The notes: a model not told the origin generated them from the letters alone. Shown: positions 15,041 to 24,513, counted from the stretch's first letter. The stretch is 64,000 bases of DNA from Paenibacillus terrae (GCF_005217525.1 NZ_PNXQ01000012.1:582222-646221); one strand, 5' to 3'. Numbers and translations: made by a program.

Positions 15041-15919
15041 GTGGTGATGTTGGTTTGTCTGGTCATGCTGGTTCTGCAAGTGGGAGGTTGGGTGGTGCTG
15101 AACCGGATATATGGTGCTAAGTATGGGAGCTTTCGTCATATGAAACTGGAAGGACTGCGGCTGCAAAGGCTCTCGGTTCCTTTCGTACACATGATCCATG
15201 CTTCACGTGCCGCCCAAAGACTGCCTTTGCTGATGTTCAAGCTACAGCGCTCGGTACAAAAGCTGTACGGTATGCGCAACAGTGGGGAAAAAACGATGCT
15301 TTTTCTGGCCGAAATGGTGGGTTACGGATACATGATGGCGGCTGGTGGAGCTTTAATATCGCTCATGATGGGCGGGGATACGACCGGGCTAGTGCTCGGA
15401 TTGGGGCTGGGTATTCTGGTGCCCATCGCGCTGGTCAAGGATCTGCACGGAAAGGTACAGAAGCGGGATCAGCAAATTTTAATGGAATTGCCTGAATTAC
15501 TGAGTAAAATCATGCTTTTGGTCGGCGCAGGCGAGACGGTACAGCGGGCATTGCTTCATTGCGTGGAGCGCAAAGGGACGGATACGGTACATCCGTTGTA
15601 CCGGGAGCTGCGTCAGACGGTGGGGGAATGGGAAAGTGGCTATTCCTTTCAACAGGCATTTGAGCATTTGAGCAAGCGCTGCGGCATTCAGGAAATGACG
15701 GTGTTTACGACAACGGTGTTGCTGAATATGAGACGCGGCGGAAGCGATTTTGTGATGGCTTTACGTGAGTTGTCCCAGACGTTATGGAGCAAGCGGACTT
15801 CAATTAGCCGCACAAGAGGAGAGCAGGCTTCATCTAAGCTGGTATTTCCGATGGCGCTGATTTTGCTAACGGTTATTGTGCTTGTGGGTGCTCCCGCTTT
15901 AATGATGATGAATATGTAG
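15041..15919 (+). CDS. tadC: TadC-like type II secretion F-domain membrane protein
   Basis: The 292-residue protein starts at GTG 15041 after AAGGAGAG. A hydrophobic N-terminus is followed by two central membrane segments (about residues 92-140), an F domain with the ELLSKIMLLVGAGETVQRAL signature and a C-terminal membrane helix. It pairs with TadB as the membrane platform. It sits 12 bases after tadB and 13 before the pilin gene. Confidence 0.85.
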   Translation: MVMLVCLVMLVLQVGGWVVLNRIYGAKYGSFRHMKLEGLRLQRLSVPFVHMIHASRAAQRLPLLMFKLQRSVQKLYGMRNSGEKTMLFLAEMVGYGYMMAAGGALISLMMGGDTTGLVLGLGLGILVPIALVKDLHGKVQKRDQQILMELPELLSKIMLLVGAGETVQRALLHCVERKGTDTVHPLYRELRQTVGEWESGYSFQQAFEHLSKRCGIQEMTVFTTTVLLNMRRGGSDFVMALRELSQTLWSKRTSISRTRGEQASSKLVFPMALILLTVIVLVGAPALMMMNM

Positions 15920-15932
15920 GAGGAATACAACG

Positions 15933-16124
15933 ATGATGACATTAGTAACATGCAGTATTCGTAAATTGTACAAGGATGAGGACGGTTTGGGTACGTTGGA
16001 AATGATCTTGATTATCGCGATTCTGATTGCGGTGGCGATTATTTTCAAGGATCAGATCAAGAAGATTGTAGAAGGTCTGTTGAAAAAAGCGGATAAAAAG
16101 AGTAACGACTTCATGGATTCATAA
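15933..16124 (+). CDS. Flp1-like pilin
   Basis: This is a 63-residue protein. Residues 14-40 hold the Flp1 signature: acidic-Gly-Leu-Gly-Thr-Leu-Glu followed by a hydrophobic helix (MILIIAILIAVAIIF) and then a basic tail. The Gly before Thr-Leu-Glu is the probable prepilin cleavage region used by the A24 peptidase encoded at 20129. It is the likely major pilus subunit. The start has two adjacent ATGs after AGGAGG. The stop overlaps the next start by one base. Confidence 0.85.
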   Translation: MMTLVTCSIRKLYKDEDGLGTLEMILIIAILIAVAIIFKDQIKKIVEGLLKKADKKSNDFMDS

Positions 16125-16792
16125 TGCTGCGCAATTTGGCACACAAAGAGGAAGGGAGCTTCTCATTGGAAGCTTCCCTCGTCTTTCCCATACTGTTGCT
16201 GGTCATTTTTGTGATGTTATTTTTTTGCCTGTACATATATCAAAAATCCATCTTGGTGCAGGTCGCTTCTACGGCTTCGGAGCGAGCCGCTTATAGCTGG
16301 GATAACAGCTTCAAGGAACCGCGTACAGGCGCATTCACCCAAGGACAACGAGATTCGCTTTATTGGCGCTTGAAGGATGATGCCATGCTGGGTGTTTTGT
16401 TTGGGTGGGCTGGAGCCAATAATCAGGTAAGTGTGCAGGTGCCTGGTGGCGGTGGAGGAGGCGATTTGCCCGCTCAGAAGCTATCCCACGCCGAGAGTGG
16501 CATGCCTGCCGGTATGCAGGGACAGATGACATATGAGAACAGCCTGATCAGCCGTAAGGTGACGACAGAGCTGAATAAAATAGTGAAAGTGCCTTTGCTG
16601 AATCAGTTTCTGGATCAGACGGATTTGCAGGGAACAATGAGCTCGGGTGTGGTAGAGCCTGTGGAATGGATTCGCACCGTAGAGCTGGTTCGATATTACG
16701 GAGCAAAATTTATGGGCAGAGGCTCAGGTGAAAAGATAAATCCGGCAGTTGCAGGACAAGTATTAACGCAATATGGACAGAACGGTCCGTAA
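16124..16792 (+). CDS. TadE-like pseudopilin
   Basis: In the 222-residue protein, EEGSFSLEASLVFPILLLVIF near residues 10-30 is the TadE signature: a glycine-serine cleavage site, the conserved Glu five residues later and a single membrane helix. The rest is an exported domain with a Gly-rich loop around residues 105-112. It is translationally coupled to the pilin gene (shared A). It probably acts as a minor pilin in Flp pilus assembly. Confidence 0.8.
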   Translation: MLRNLAHKEEGSFSLEASLVFPILLLVIFVMLFFCLYIYQKSILVQVASTASERAAYSWDNSFKEPRTGAFTQGQRDSLYWRLKDDAMLGVLFGWAGANNQVSVQVPGGGGGGDLPAQKLSHAESGMPAGMQGQMTYENSLISRKVTTELNKIVKVPLLNQFLDQTDLQGTMSSGVVEPVEWIRTVELVRYYGAKFMGRGSGEKINPAVAGQVLTQYGQNGP

Positions 16793-16831
16793 GAAGCGGA
16801 GAACACGAATGGACTGGAAGGGAGGAAGCGA

Positions 16832-19048
16832 GTGTTTGGAAAAGGACGTAATGCACAGGATGGTGAGTCAGGTGCCGTCACGGTTTTTTTGATTCTGATT
16901 TTAGCGGTCATGTTTGGCTTTATTGCTGTTTTTATTGATTATGCGCGAATTGCTGCATTACATGTGCAAACTGAACGGTTGACCCATGCGGCGGTTCGTT
17001 CAGTGATGTCTGCCTATGATCCGGCATTACAACAGGATTACGGTCTGTTTGCCTATGGTGAGAGCAGCGGAGAGCAAATTATGGTCAAAGTACTGAACGA
17101 CAGCGCCAAGCGCACGCCGCGTGCAGACACACTGCCACTTATGAACACGAAGCTGGATTCAAGCTCTTTACACATGGAAAGAGAGCTTGGTAAATATGCC
17201 ATATTTAACGAGCAGATTCGTGAAGAAATGAAGTATAAAGCGCCTGTCGATTTTACAGTGGAAGTGCTCGAAAAGCTGAAGCCGCTCTCTCAGAATATGA
17301 AAGAGGCTTCGCACACGGTCGATTTGCTGAAACGGCTGCAAAAGCTGTATGACAAACGCGAGGCCAAGCTGGATGACATGCTGGAGAAGCAGCGTGAGGC
17401 AGGAGCTAATATGGAAGAGGTTCGCAAACGGATCATTAAACAGAGGGGTGCGTATATCCCCAATCAGTATATTTGGGATTCGCTTGAGGTTGTAGCCGAT
17501 ATTGCCGCCCAATATAAGCATTACGTGCATGTGTATGAGGATAATAAAAAGAGTGTAGACGACGTTAAAATCATGCAGATGGAGAAATATGCGAGAAGGG
17601 CGAGATCGGCACTTGATCGTCTGGGTCAAGCTATGACCAAGGCAGGAAAAGAACATGATGAGCTGCTTGTAGAGGCTAAGGAGCCGCTGAATGAAGCCAG
17701 GCAAATTAACGAAGAGATGCGTCAAGTCATTGCTCAATATAAACAGAGAGCTGCCAATGCAGGGTATGATGAGGTTTCCGCAGCCCCTACTCCGAGTGGA
17801 GGGAGCTCCAGTGCTGATCCGTCTGTAGGAAGCGCAAGGCAAAAGGCTGACGATTTATTGATTCCAGATAAGGAATTTGATCAGATGGAAGCGACTATAG
17901 AAAAGCAGCGAACGGCTATTCATACGGTTAACAACAGATTAACGAGCATGATCCGCACGCTATCCTTTTATACAGATCCGAATCTTAATACAGATATGTT
18001 CAGACAAGAAGTGATCTCAACGCTCAAGGAAATGGATCAATATTTGAATGTGTATGCCTGGTCGGGGCCTTCTAATGTACTCAATGATGAAGCCAGAGCA
18101 ATGGACACGCGACGTGGACCTGATAAAGAACGCAAAAAAATGGAAAAAGAGGCGAAGAGCAAGCTCAAGCAAGCCTATCAGATCATTGAAATGCTTTCCA
18201 AAGGTACGCAAAGTGCCGGACCATTTCAAAAGCTGGAGCAGTATTACAATGAAAGTATCTCTTTTAACCAGTCTGCATCCAGCCCGTCTGTATCCGCTGA
18301 TTTGTCCTATGATACCTATGATGCGGCAGGAGCTTCCATGGACAGTATGGATGGTCTATACGGGGCGGCATCCGGCTTGCTGACGCAACTTGGGGATGAA
18401 TTTTTCCAGAATGAATATGCGCTTTCTTACTTTAATCACGTGGATTTTAGCCGATTTGGCAGTTTAGCCGGATCAGGTGGGAGGGTTGGGAATACAGCGC
18501 AAATTTTGGGAGATCAACTGGAGTTGAATAATCAGGAGGTCGAGTACATTCTGTACGGTTTCCATAATCCGACCGGAAACCTGGCCTCCGCTTATGGCGA
18601 GATTTTTGCTATGAGGCTGGCCATTCGCACGATGGAGGGTTTGGTCAAAAATAGCTCCAAAGGCAATCCGTTAGTCGTTTTGGCGGCAGCTGTTCTATAT
18701 GGGGTAGAGAAGGCGATTGAAGATATGATTATGCTGGCCCAGAAGGGGTATGTACCTTTGTCTGATTTTCTTAAATTTCGAATGACGTACAAGGATCATT
18801 TGCGATTGTTCCTCATGCTCCATAGTAATAATGAACGCAAAATGTCCCGTATGCTGGCCTTGATCCGCCTGAATACAGATGTCAATCCTGCTGAACGGCA
18901 AACGTATGCAAGGGGCGAGGTTAAGAATGGGATGAAGCTGTTGTTTTTACCTGGGGTGATGAAGATGCTGGGCCTGGCTTCAGAGGAAGGCGAAAGCATT
19001 AAGGGAAGTGTGTACTATGTTACGAAAACAGCGCATTTTTCTTATTAA
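16832..19048 (+). CDS. Large TadG-like membrane-anchored coiled-coil protein
   Basis: The 738-residue protein starts at GTG after GGGAGG. Residues 12-40 (ESGAVTVFLILILAVMFGFIAVF) form the N-terminal TadE/TadG-type membrane anchor. Long heptad-rich coiled coils follow (about 110-320 and 350-470), with a Ser/Pro-rich break near 310-330, and then a compact C-terminal domain with a hydrophobic segment near 605-625. Proteins of this layout (DUF5702-like) recur in Firmicute Tad loci, probably as a surface or assembly scaffold. It overlaps the next gene by 32 bases. Confidence 0.75.
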   Translation: MFGKGRNAQDGESGAVTVFLILILAVMFGFIAVFIDYARIAALHVQTERLTHAAVRSVMSAYDPALQQDYGLFAYGESSGEQIMVKVLNDSAKRTPRADTLPLMNTKLDSSSLHMERELGKYAIFNEQIREEMKYKAPVDFTVEVLEKLKPLSQNMKEASHTVDLLKRLQKLYDKREAKLDDMLEKQREAGANMEEVRKRIIKQRGAYIPNQYIWDSLEVVADIAAQYKHYVHVYEDNKKSVDDVKIMQMEKYARRARSALDRLGQAMTKAGKEHDELLVEAKEPLNEARQINEEMRQVIAQYKQRAANAGYDEVSAAPTPSGGSSSADPSVGSARQKADDLLIPDKEFDQMEATIEKQRTAIHTVNNRLTSMIRTLSFYTDPNLNTDMFRQEVISTLKEMDQYLNVYAWSGPSNVLNDEARAMDTRRGPDKERKKMEKEAKSKLKQAYQIIEMLSKGTQSAGPFQKLEQYYNESISFNQSASSPSVSADLSYDTYDAAGASMDSMDGLYGAASGLLTQLGDEFFQNEYALSYFNHVDFSRFGSLAGSGGRVGNTAQILGDQLELNNQEVEYILYGFHNPTGNLASAYGEIFAMRLAIRTMEGLVKNSSKGNPLVVLAAAVLYGVEKAIEDMIMLAQKGYVPLSDFLKFRMTYKDHLRLFLMLHSNNERKMSRMLALIRLNTDVNPAERQTYARGEVKNGMKLLFLPGVMKMLGLASEEGESIKGSVYYVTKTAHFSY

Positions 19049-20036
19049 TCGGTATTTACAGCGAGTTGGTGGACGGAGTCGTCGTGAACAAGGAAGTATC
19101 GTTTTAGAAGCATCGCTGGTGTTGCCGTTGTTTTTGTTTTTTATTATTTTTCTGATTTATATGGTACAGATGACGCTGGTATCTACGGCCTTACAGACCA
19201 CCGCTTCTGAAGCGGTCAAACAGGTTTCGGCTAAAATCTATCCGGTGTCTCTGGCTGTGGATGCGGCATCTGCGAAAATAGATGCGGTCCGCCAACCGCT
19301 GGATGAGCTGCCCAAGTTATCTGTGAGTGAATATGCAAGCCAATTCGCTGCCCAACTGCCACCTCCCATCGGTGATTGGGTAGAAAGCGCTGTGCAGGGG
19401 GGAAAAAAGCCCATGGAGGAGCTACGTGGGCGCTTGACAGAAGCCGCGCTTGATCCTGTTCTAAAGCCGCTGTTAAAGCCTTTTATAGAGGAAAGCATTC
19501 TGGAGTATGACCGTATACATGTAACGAGCGTGCATGTGCCGTCTCTTACGGGAACTAAGGACCCTTATTTTAGGGTGGAACTGTCTTATGAGCTGCCGAT
19601 GAAGGTTCCTTTTCTGTATCGTAGTATTGTACTCCAGACAGCGGCAGAGGAACGTCTCTGGATCGGTGATACGGGAGAGGGAGCAGGTACAGGAGATGCT
19701 ACAGCAGCTAACAATGCCCAGAGCTCCATACAGTTGCTTGCCAAGCCTGAGCCTGCCGTGAAGGGTGTATATAACTTGATCAAGGCCAAAGTGGAACCTG
19801 GTACGTCAGCTAATCTTTCTGTACTTTATAAGTCGGGCCAAAGCACGGCTCAACACTTGGGCTGGACCTCTGCCGATGCGGACGGGATTATTGAATGGAA
19901 CTGGTTTGTAGGTACAAACACGACACCCGGTCAATGGAACTTTGTGATCGAAACGGACGATGGACAACGTATCGAGGTTCCATTTTCGGTAGAGAAGACG
20001 ACCGACGGGGAGAGGAACACGGATGGTTCGCCATAG
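19017..20036 (+). CDS. Second TadE-like pseudopilin
   Basis: The ATG at 19017 is chosen because AAGGGA lies 10 bases upstream. A GTG at 19008 is an alternative. Near residues 23-55, EQGSIVLEASLVLPLFLFFIIFLIY repeats the TadE signature seen at 16124. The exported region is long (about 285 residues) with a beta-rich C-terminal domain. It is larger than typical TadE proteins, so it may also have a surface role. Confidence 0.75.
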   Translation: MLRKQRIFLINRYLQRVGGRSRREQGSIVLEASLVLPLFLFFIIFLIYMVQMTLVSTALQTTASEAVKQVSAKIYPVSLAVDAASAKIDAVRQPLDELPKLSVSEYASQFAAQLPPPIGDWVESAVQGGKKPMEELRGRLTEAALDPVLKPLLKPFIEESILEYDRIHVTSVHVPSLTGTKDPYFRVELSYELPMKVPFLYRSIVLQTAAEERLWIGDTGEGAGTGDATAANNAQSSIQLLAKPEPAVKGVYNLIKAKVEPGTSANLSVLYKSGQSTAQHLGWTSADADGIIEWNWFVGTNTTPGQWNFVIETDDGQRIEVPFSVEKTTDGERNTDGSP

Positions 20037-20128
20037 CACTTTTATATGGGAACGATGCGAATAGATAGAGAAAATAACGATGGAAAAGGTTTGAAACGCT
20101 TCGTGCTTATCATTAAGGGGGAATTGCA

Positions 20129-20641
20129 TTGACGTGGATGTATATCGTATGTGGTGTTTTGCTGGCGATTGCGCTGGTCACGGATTTACGTAGTATGAAA
20201 ATTCCTAACAAGCTTACGCTGCCCGGCATGGCGATGGGCTTGCTGTTTAATACGATGTTTGGGGGCTGGCATGGATTTTTATTTGCAGCGGCTGGATTGG
20301 GGACGGGATTCGGCTTCATGTTGATTCTGTACTGGATGGGAGCTGTAGGTGCTGGCGATGTGAAGCTGTTTGGCTTGATCGGAGCATGGACGGGGGCTGC
20401 TTTTGCATGGCAATCGGCTCTCTATTCGATTTTTTTCGCGGGTATTATTGGAGTGGTGATCCTGCTGTGGAGACGGGAAACCATAATGAGATTGCGGCGT
20501 GTGGCTTTTAATCTGGGGGGATTCTTTCTGTTTCGCAGCGGCAAGGCGCTGACGAACGGGAGAGAGGCACACCTCAGGTTTCCTTTTATGACCGCCGTCA
20601 TTCCGGGAGCGATCAGTGCTTATCTTTATTTTTTGCCATAA
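20129..20641 (+). CDS. A24 prepilin peptidase (TadV/CpaA-like)
   Basis: The 170-residue multi-span membrane protein starts at TTG 6 bases after AAGGGGGA. The two catalytic aspartates of the A24 family are visible: Asp19 in TDLRSMKIPN and the Asp of GAGDVK near residue 76. It would cleave the Flp1-like and TadE-like prepilins encoded just upstream. The membrane topology and length match TadV/CpaA rather than the larger PilD/ComC enzymes that also methylate. Confidence 0.88.
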   Translation: MTWMYIVCGVLLAIALVTDLRSMKIPNKLTLPGMAMGLLFNTMFGGWHGFLFAAAGLGTGFGFMLILYWMGAVGAGDVKLFGLIGAWTGAAFAWQSALYSIFFAGIIGVVILLWRRETIMRLRRVAFNLGGFFLFRSGKALTNGREAHLRFPFMTAVIPGAISAYLYFLP

Positions 20642-20706
20642 CTTACGCAGTTAGGTAAATATGATGGTACTCACGGGAATCGGGAAAATGCTAAGGAGGT
20701 CATGAA

Positions 20707-22632
20707 TTGTTTGGTTTAAGCAGGGATTTTGCCCGCAACGGCGGGACATTTATGATTTTGAACAAGGAAGGCGGGCTTAAGACCGATGATTTAAATTCCG
20801 TGCAAACTGGAATGATGACTGGCAATCGGATTCCCGGTCTTCTGGAGCTAAGAATCAAGGATGTCGATTTTCAGGTGGAGCTGCACTACGATATTTCGGG
20901 TCAACGTATGCTGTCTCAGATATGGAAGGGAGGGGGAGTGTCGACTTCCGATTTCTACCGGATTCTTTTTGAAGTGGCGGATGCCCTCCATCGTAGTCCG
21001 CAGTATATGCTGGATATGCGCCAATTTATTTTGCATGAGGATTATATCTTTATGAGCGGTTCAGGCTCAAGGGAAAACGTCAGTTTAACCTATGTTCCTT
21101 TGCAGGGGGTACTGTATGAAAGACAGGCTGGGAGCCAATTTAAGCAATTGGTTATTCGCTTGATGACACGTGTGGTTCATTTTCAAGGGGACCATATGCA
21201 GCGCATATTTGAACTGTGCGACAGGAATGAATTGGATCCGGGGGCGCTGAAGGAGCTGCTGCTGCAAGGGATGACAGTCGGTGCAGACAGCGTTAGCGTT
21301 CAAGGCGAAGCTGGAGAAGCACGCAGTAGAGATACTCATGCTCGAATGGGAGTTCAAGGAGAGCGTGATGGATTGCATTCAACAGCATATCGGAAAGATT
21401 TTCCTTATGCTGATCGATCCTTACCCGCTCATTCGTCAACGCGTGATCATTCAACGAGCCGAGCGGGATATGGGCAAGGAGAAGAATCTAAATTTTTCGC
21501 CTCAAGGGACCAGAGATCTCAGGAAAAAATGCATGAGGATCAGGAGATGCTTCAGGAAATTCAGGAGCTTAAACGGATCAATCGACTCAAGCAGTCCATA
21601 AAGCCACAGGAGAATGATGAGGTAGATACAGATATAGAAGAATCGAAGTCTGCGTTGCAGAAGTATAAAACGTACATTGCTTTAGGCTGTCTTCTCGCTT
21701 CGGCTATCGTGTGGCGATATATTTATCTGGACCATCCAGAGACGGTGCCGCTTGGTATTTCTGTAGTGCTTACCTTGGTACTCGCAGTCGTTGCTCATAT
21801 GAGCTGGACGGGAAAATGGGGGCGCAAGGGCGCTTCGTCGCATACCTATGCCGACTCAGTCCCTGTGCTGGATTCGGAATGGCTTGGCGAAGCTTCTCCT
21901 GCACAGCGGAAAAATGACCGTTATCAGGTCGATAAGCTAACCGGATTCGTAGCAGGGCGTCAGAATAAGGATAAGCGCTTTTCCGATTCAGGTGATCAAG
22001 GACAAGAAAGCTGGCGCTGGTCTTTTCCTGACCAGAAATCTGAAAATATGAGTAGCTGGGATACGGGCCAAGGAGATAAAGCTTCTGCACGTCACGACTT
22101 GCACGAGCCACAGGGGATAGGTGTGGCTCGAAGAAATGATTTGGAAGCTAGTGATACCAGCGAGGCATATTATAAGTCCTTGTCTGGTGTGACGGAGCTG
22201 CTAAATGCTACATCAAGGCAGGAAACGGTGCTGCTTCGTGCAGATCAGGGGATGCATATTCCACACGTTCAGCAATCACCGATTGCTTGTCTGGAGCGCA
22301 AGCCGCCGGGAAGTGGAGCGGCCGAGCGCATTCGATTGCAGCCGGATCAATTTGTTGCAGGCAGCTTTTTCATCGGGAGAGACCCGCAATTGGTCCAGTT
22401 TGTAGAACAAACGGAGGGAGCGTCCCGTTCTCATATTGAGCTTTGTGTAGACGCAGAAGGACAAGGCCACATCGTCAAGGATTTGTCCTCGACGAACGGA
22501 ACCGTTCTGAACGGAGAGCCGATGGTGCCTTACAAGGAGTATGCAATGAAGGACGGAGATACTTTTAAAATAGCCGGAGTATCCTATACTTATCGACTGG
22601 AATCTTTTAAATCTTCCTCCAACGCTTCTTGA
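20707..22632 (+). CDS. DUF6382 and FHA-domain membrane protein
   Basis: The 641-residue protein starts at TTG 6 bases after AAGGAGG. Residues 1-190 match the DUF6382 module common in Paenibacillus. Two hydrophobic segments lie at about 318-360, followed by a disordered charged linker and a C-terminal FHA domain (about 550-635) with GRDP, SRSHIEL and the STNGTVLNG phosphothreonine-binding core. It may couple Ser/Thr phosphorylation to pilus function, which is inferred from location. A diverged copy of its last 57 codons lies at 24287. Confidence 0.8.
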   Translation: MFGLSRDFARNGGTFMILNKEGGLKTDDLNSVQTGMMTGNRIPGLLELRIKDVDFQVELHYDISGQRMLSQIWKGGGVSTSDFYRILFEVADALHRSPQYMLDMRQFILHEDYIFMSGSGSRENVSLTYVPLQGVLYERQAGSQFKQLVIRLMTRVVHFQGDHMQRIFELCDRNELDPGALKELLLQGMTVGADSVSVQGEAGEARSRDTHARMGVQGERDGLHSTAYRKDFPYADRSLPAHSSTRDHSTSRAGYGQGEESKFFASRDQRSQEKMHEDQEMLQEIQELKRINRLKQSIKPQENDEVDTDIEESKSALQKYKTYIALGCLLASAIVWRYIYLDHPETVPLGISVVLTLVLAVVAHMSWTGKWGRKGASSHTYADSVPVLDSEWLGEASPAQRKNDRYQVDKLTGFVAGRQNKDKRFSDSGDQGQESWRWSFPDQKSENMSSWDTGQGDKASARHDLHEPQGIGVARRNDLEASDTSEAYYKSLSGVTELLNATSRQETVLLRADQGMHIPHVQQSPIACLERKPPGSGAAERIRLQPDQFVAGSFFIGRDPQLVQFVEQTEGASRSHIELCVDAEGQGHIVKDLSSTNGTVLNGEPMVPYKEYAMKDGDTFKIAGVSYTYRLESFKSSSNAS

Positions 22633-22691
22633 GTGAAGGGTAGTTTGATATGTATAAAGAAGAAGCCCGATTAATGTTATGGGCTTCTTTT
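22465..22691 (+). repeat. Direct repeat copy A (FHA tail and terminator)
   Basis: This 227-base segment, the end of the FHA gene plus its terminator, recurs at 24287-24513 with roughly 85% identity by eye. The two copies bracket a small accessory island. Confidence 0.85.
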
Positions 22692-22692
22692 G
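22656..22692 (+). terminator. Terminator of the Tad locus
   Basis: AAGAAGCCC pairs with GGGCTTCTT and is followed by TT. The same hairpin is repeated at 24475. Confidence 0.8.
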
Positions 22693-22712
22693 AATTTTGA
22701 TAGATTGGAGGT

Positions 22713-22952
22713 TTATTCAGTTTCTTCCATTTGAACAACGTCAAATAATTCCCCTAAAGTAATTCCTAAATATCCACAAATATTGGCTAGCAATGAAGTT
22801 GAAAGGCGTGAATTATCCATTCCCTGATTATTCACTAATTTATATATCGTTCCGATTCTCTCTCCTGTATCTTTTGATAGCTTATAAGGTGTAATGTTTT
22901 TTTCTTTAAGAATTCTCTCCAAGTTACAGGTTAATTCGAATTTAATATTCAT
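22713..22952 (-). CDS. XRE-family transcriptional regulator
   Basis: This 79-residue protein is essentially one Cro/C1 helix-turn-helix (NLERILKEKNITPYKLSKDTG then IYKLVNNQG and LANICGYLGITLGELF), similar to small YozG-type regulators. It starts after a weak ribosome site (GGAGG then 11 bases). It lies on the opposite strand to the secreted protein gene downstream and may regulate it or itself. Confidence 0.85.
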   Translation of the reverse strand: MNIKFELTCNLERILKEKNITPYKLSKDTGERIGTIYKLVNNQGMDNSRLSTSLLANICGYLGITLGELFDVVQMEETE

Positions 22953-23103
22953 GACAATGGATAGCCTCCAAGAACATATTAAATGATTACTGACAACGGA
23001 TGCATATAGTCTTATATTGTTTATATAATCAACAAATGTTCATGTTCATTAAATGATTTTATCATTTTAGTAAAGGGATGTACAACATACACTTAGCTTT
23101 GCT

Positions 23104-23352
23104 ATGGACATTTTACCAAAAAAGTGGAGTTATTATAGGCAGAATCTTGAGGCTGTACGTGAATCTGATGTTTTGGTTATCACGCATTCACGCTATAAAA
23201 AGTTGTGTGAAGACGATGAACTAAGGCGATGGTTCACAGAGGGCAGAACGTTAAAATTTAATCCATTTCTACCAAAAAAATCATTGGAAACAATTGACTT
23301 TTTCCAAGCGTATACCGATAATACTAATAAGGGGTTATTGCTGTTCTACTAG
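23104..23352 (+). pseudogene. Probable gene fragment of unknown origin
   Basis: The 82-codon frame has a protein-like composition (VRESDVLVITHSRYKKL, then DELRRWFTEGRTLKFNPF) but no ribosome site before its ATG, and it lies inside the recombined island. It may be the tail of a truncated enzyme. I do not recognise the parent family. Confidence 0.35.
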
Positions 23353-23437
23353 AAAACGTCATCCTTTTGAAAATAGGTCTTTATGCTAGGATAGCAATTC
23401 ATACCACCTTAATAATATTTTTTGGAGGTAAAAAAGT

Positions 23438-24025
23438 ATGAGCATGAAAAAACGTTTAGGTGCAATGTTACTGGCGGTATCCATGAGTGCCGCAATGTCC
23501 GTGACTGCATTTGCAGCGGAGCCGAATGTTAAGGTATCCACCAATGTGGCTGGTGAAACTGTCTATACACAGACAGTGGATGTACAGTTAAGTGCCGCTC
23601 CCAATGCTTCCAGCAGCAGTAAAACAGTGAGCGCAGGCAAAAGCCTAGGGTTGGCATTAGCCCCTGGCAAAAGCGGTTTTTCCGATCAGGTTAGCTTCCG
23701 GTTTACGTCATTGCCTCTTAATGCCAAGGTAAAGTCGATTGAGATTGACCCAGGAAGAGGAATTATCAACAACAACAATAAAAATCTGCTAGGGGCAGTT
23801 GTTTTTTCTAAGTTGGATGTAATCTCTCCTAGCGGCAAATCTGCTACTATCGCATGGAAGCCCAGTGGAATGACTGAGAGAGCAAGTTTTCTAGATCAGG
23901 AAGCACGTGGTACATGGACAGCACAGGTCTTTGGAACAAACATTGCAAGTTCTACCGGAGATAGATGGTTCGGCAGCCTTTCTTATAAATCTGTTGAAAT
24001 GACTATTTCCTACGTTTTGGAATAA
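23438..24025 (+). CDS. Secreted P-domain-like protein
   Basis: The 195-residue protein starts after TTGGAGG. A signal peptide is clear (MKKRLGAMLLAVSMS, cleavage after AFA near residue 28). The mature part is beta-rich. KLDVISPSGKSATIAW, an acidic Phe-Leu-Asp turn and GTWTAQVFG followed by a final hydrophobic strand resemble the P/Homo-B jelly-roll found beside secreted proteases, here without any protease domain. It could be a stand-alone binding or matrix protein. The P-domain match is by eye. Confidence 0.6.
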   Translation: MSMKKRLGAMLLAVSMSAAMSVTAFAAEPNVKVSTNVAGETVYTQTVDVQLSAAPNASSSSKTVSAGKSLGLALAPGKSGFSDQVSFRFTSLPLNAKVKSIEIDPGRGIINNNNKNLLGAVVFSKLDVISPSGKSATIAWKPSGMTERASFLDQEARGTWTAQVFGTNIASSTGDRWFGSLSYKSVEMTISYVLE

Positions 24026-24039
24026 TCCGTTAGGCTAGG

Positions 24040-24078
24040 GCGGGGTAATCTCTTTGGATTGCCCCGCTTCATTTTTTC
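24040..24078 (+). terminator. Terminator after the secreted protein gene
   Basis: GCGGGGTAATC and GGATTGCCCCGC form a stem followed by TTCATTTTTT. Confidence 0.85.
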
Positions 24079-24170
24079 TGTCATTCATCTTTACTTTTCC
24101 TAAAAAACTGACAATGAATTGTGGTGTACGAAAACATATATTTCCTCATTACAGAATTAGGAGGAAAGCA

Positions 24171-24332
24171 ATGAACATTTCACGTATGCCGACATTTACA
24201 AGCAGTTACGGCCGGTTGCAAAACACTGATATGGGAAAAGACGAAATCAAAAAGACGGATAAAAGTTCCAACGCAGAGAGCAGCACGGCCACATCATCAA
24301 GGATTTGTCCTCGACGAACGGAACTGTTCTGA
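24171..24332 (+). pseudogene. 5' end of an unknown gene fused to FHA-tail DNA
   Basis: An ATG 7 bases after TTAGGAGG opens a plausible polar N-terminus (MNISRMPTFTSSYGRL). After about 36 codons the frame runs into the FHA repeat in the wrong reading frame and stops at 24332. The gene was evidently truncated by the recombination that placed the repeat here. Confidence 0.55.
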
Positions 24333-24457
24333 ATGGAGAGGCGATGGTACCATACAAGAAGTTCATCCCGAATGCTGGAGACACTTTTAAGATTGCCGGA
24401 GTGTCCTACGCTTATAGACTGGAGTCTTTTAAATCTTCCGCCAACGCCTCTGAGTGA
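24287..24457 (+). pseudogene. Diverged FHA-domain C-terminal fragment
   Basis: These 56 codons plus stop correspond to the end of the protein at 20707 (STNGTVLNGEAMVPYK, then GDTFKIAGVSYAYRLES). They differ by clustered substitutions, including a replaced stretch after the Lys-Lys pair. It lacks its own start. The divergence argues for a tail from a related strain's gene, not a recent local duplication. Confidence 0.8.
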
Positions 24458-24513
24458 AATAGTTTGATATGTATAAAGAAGAAGCCTATTAATGTTATGG
24501 GCTTCTTTTTTTA
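24287..24513 (+). repeat. Direct repeat copy B (diverged FHA tail and terminator)
   Basis: This is the counterpart of 22465-22691. It includes the FHA codons, the TAGTTTGATATGTATAAAGA spacer and the GGGCTTC terminator hairpin, here with a longer T run. Confidence 0.85.

Noticed and set aside
17168-17842. 224-codon minus-strand frame inside the large TadG-like gene
   Set aside because: It is opposite a coiled-coil gene and has a composition typical of antisense frames, with no ribosome site.
23077-23200. Alternative ATG-started frame overlapping the 82-codon fragment
   Set aside because: It has a weak purine tract upstream but yields a short, non-protein-like sequence. The island here is already scrambled.
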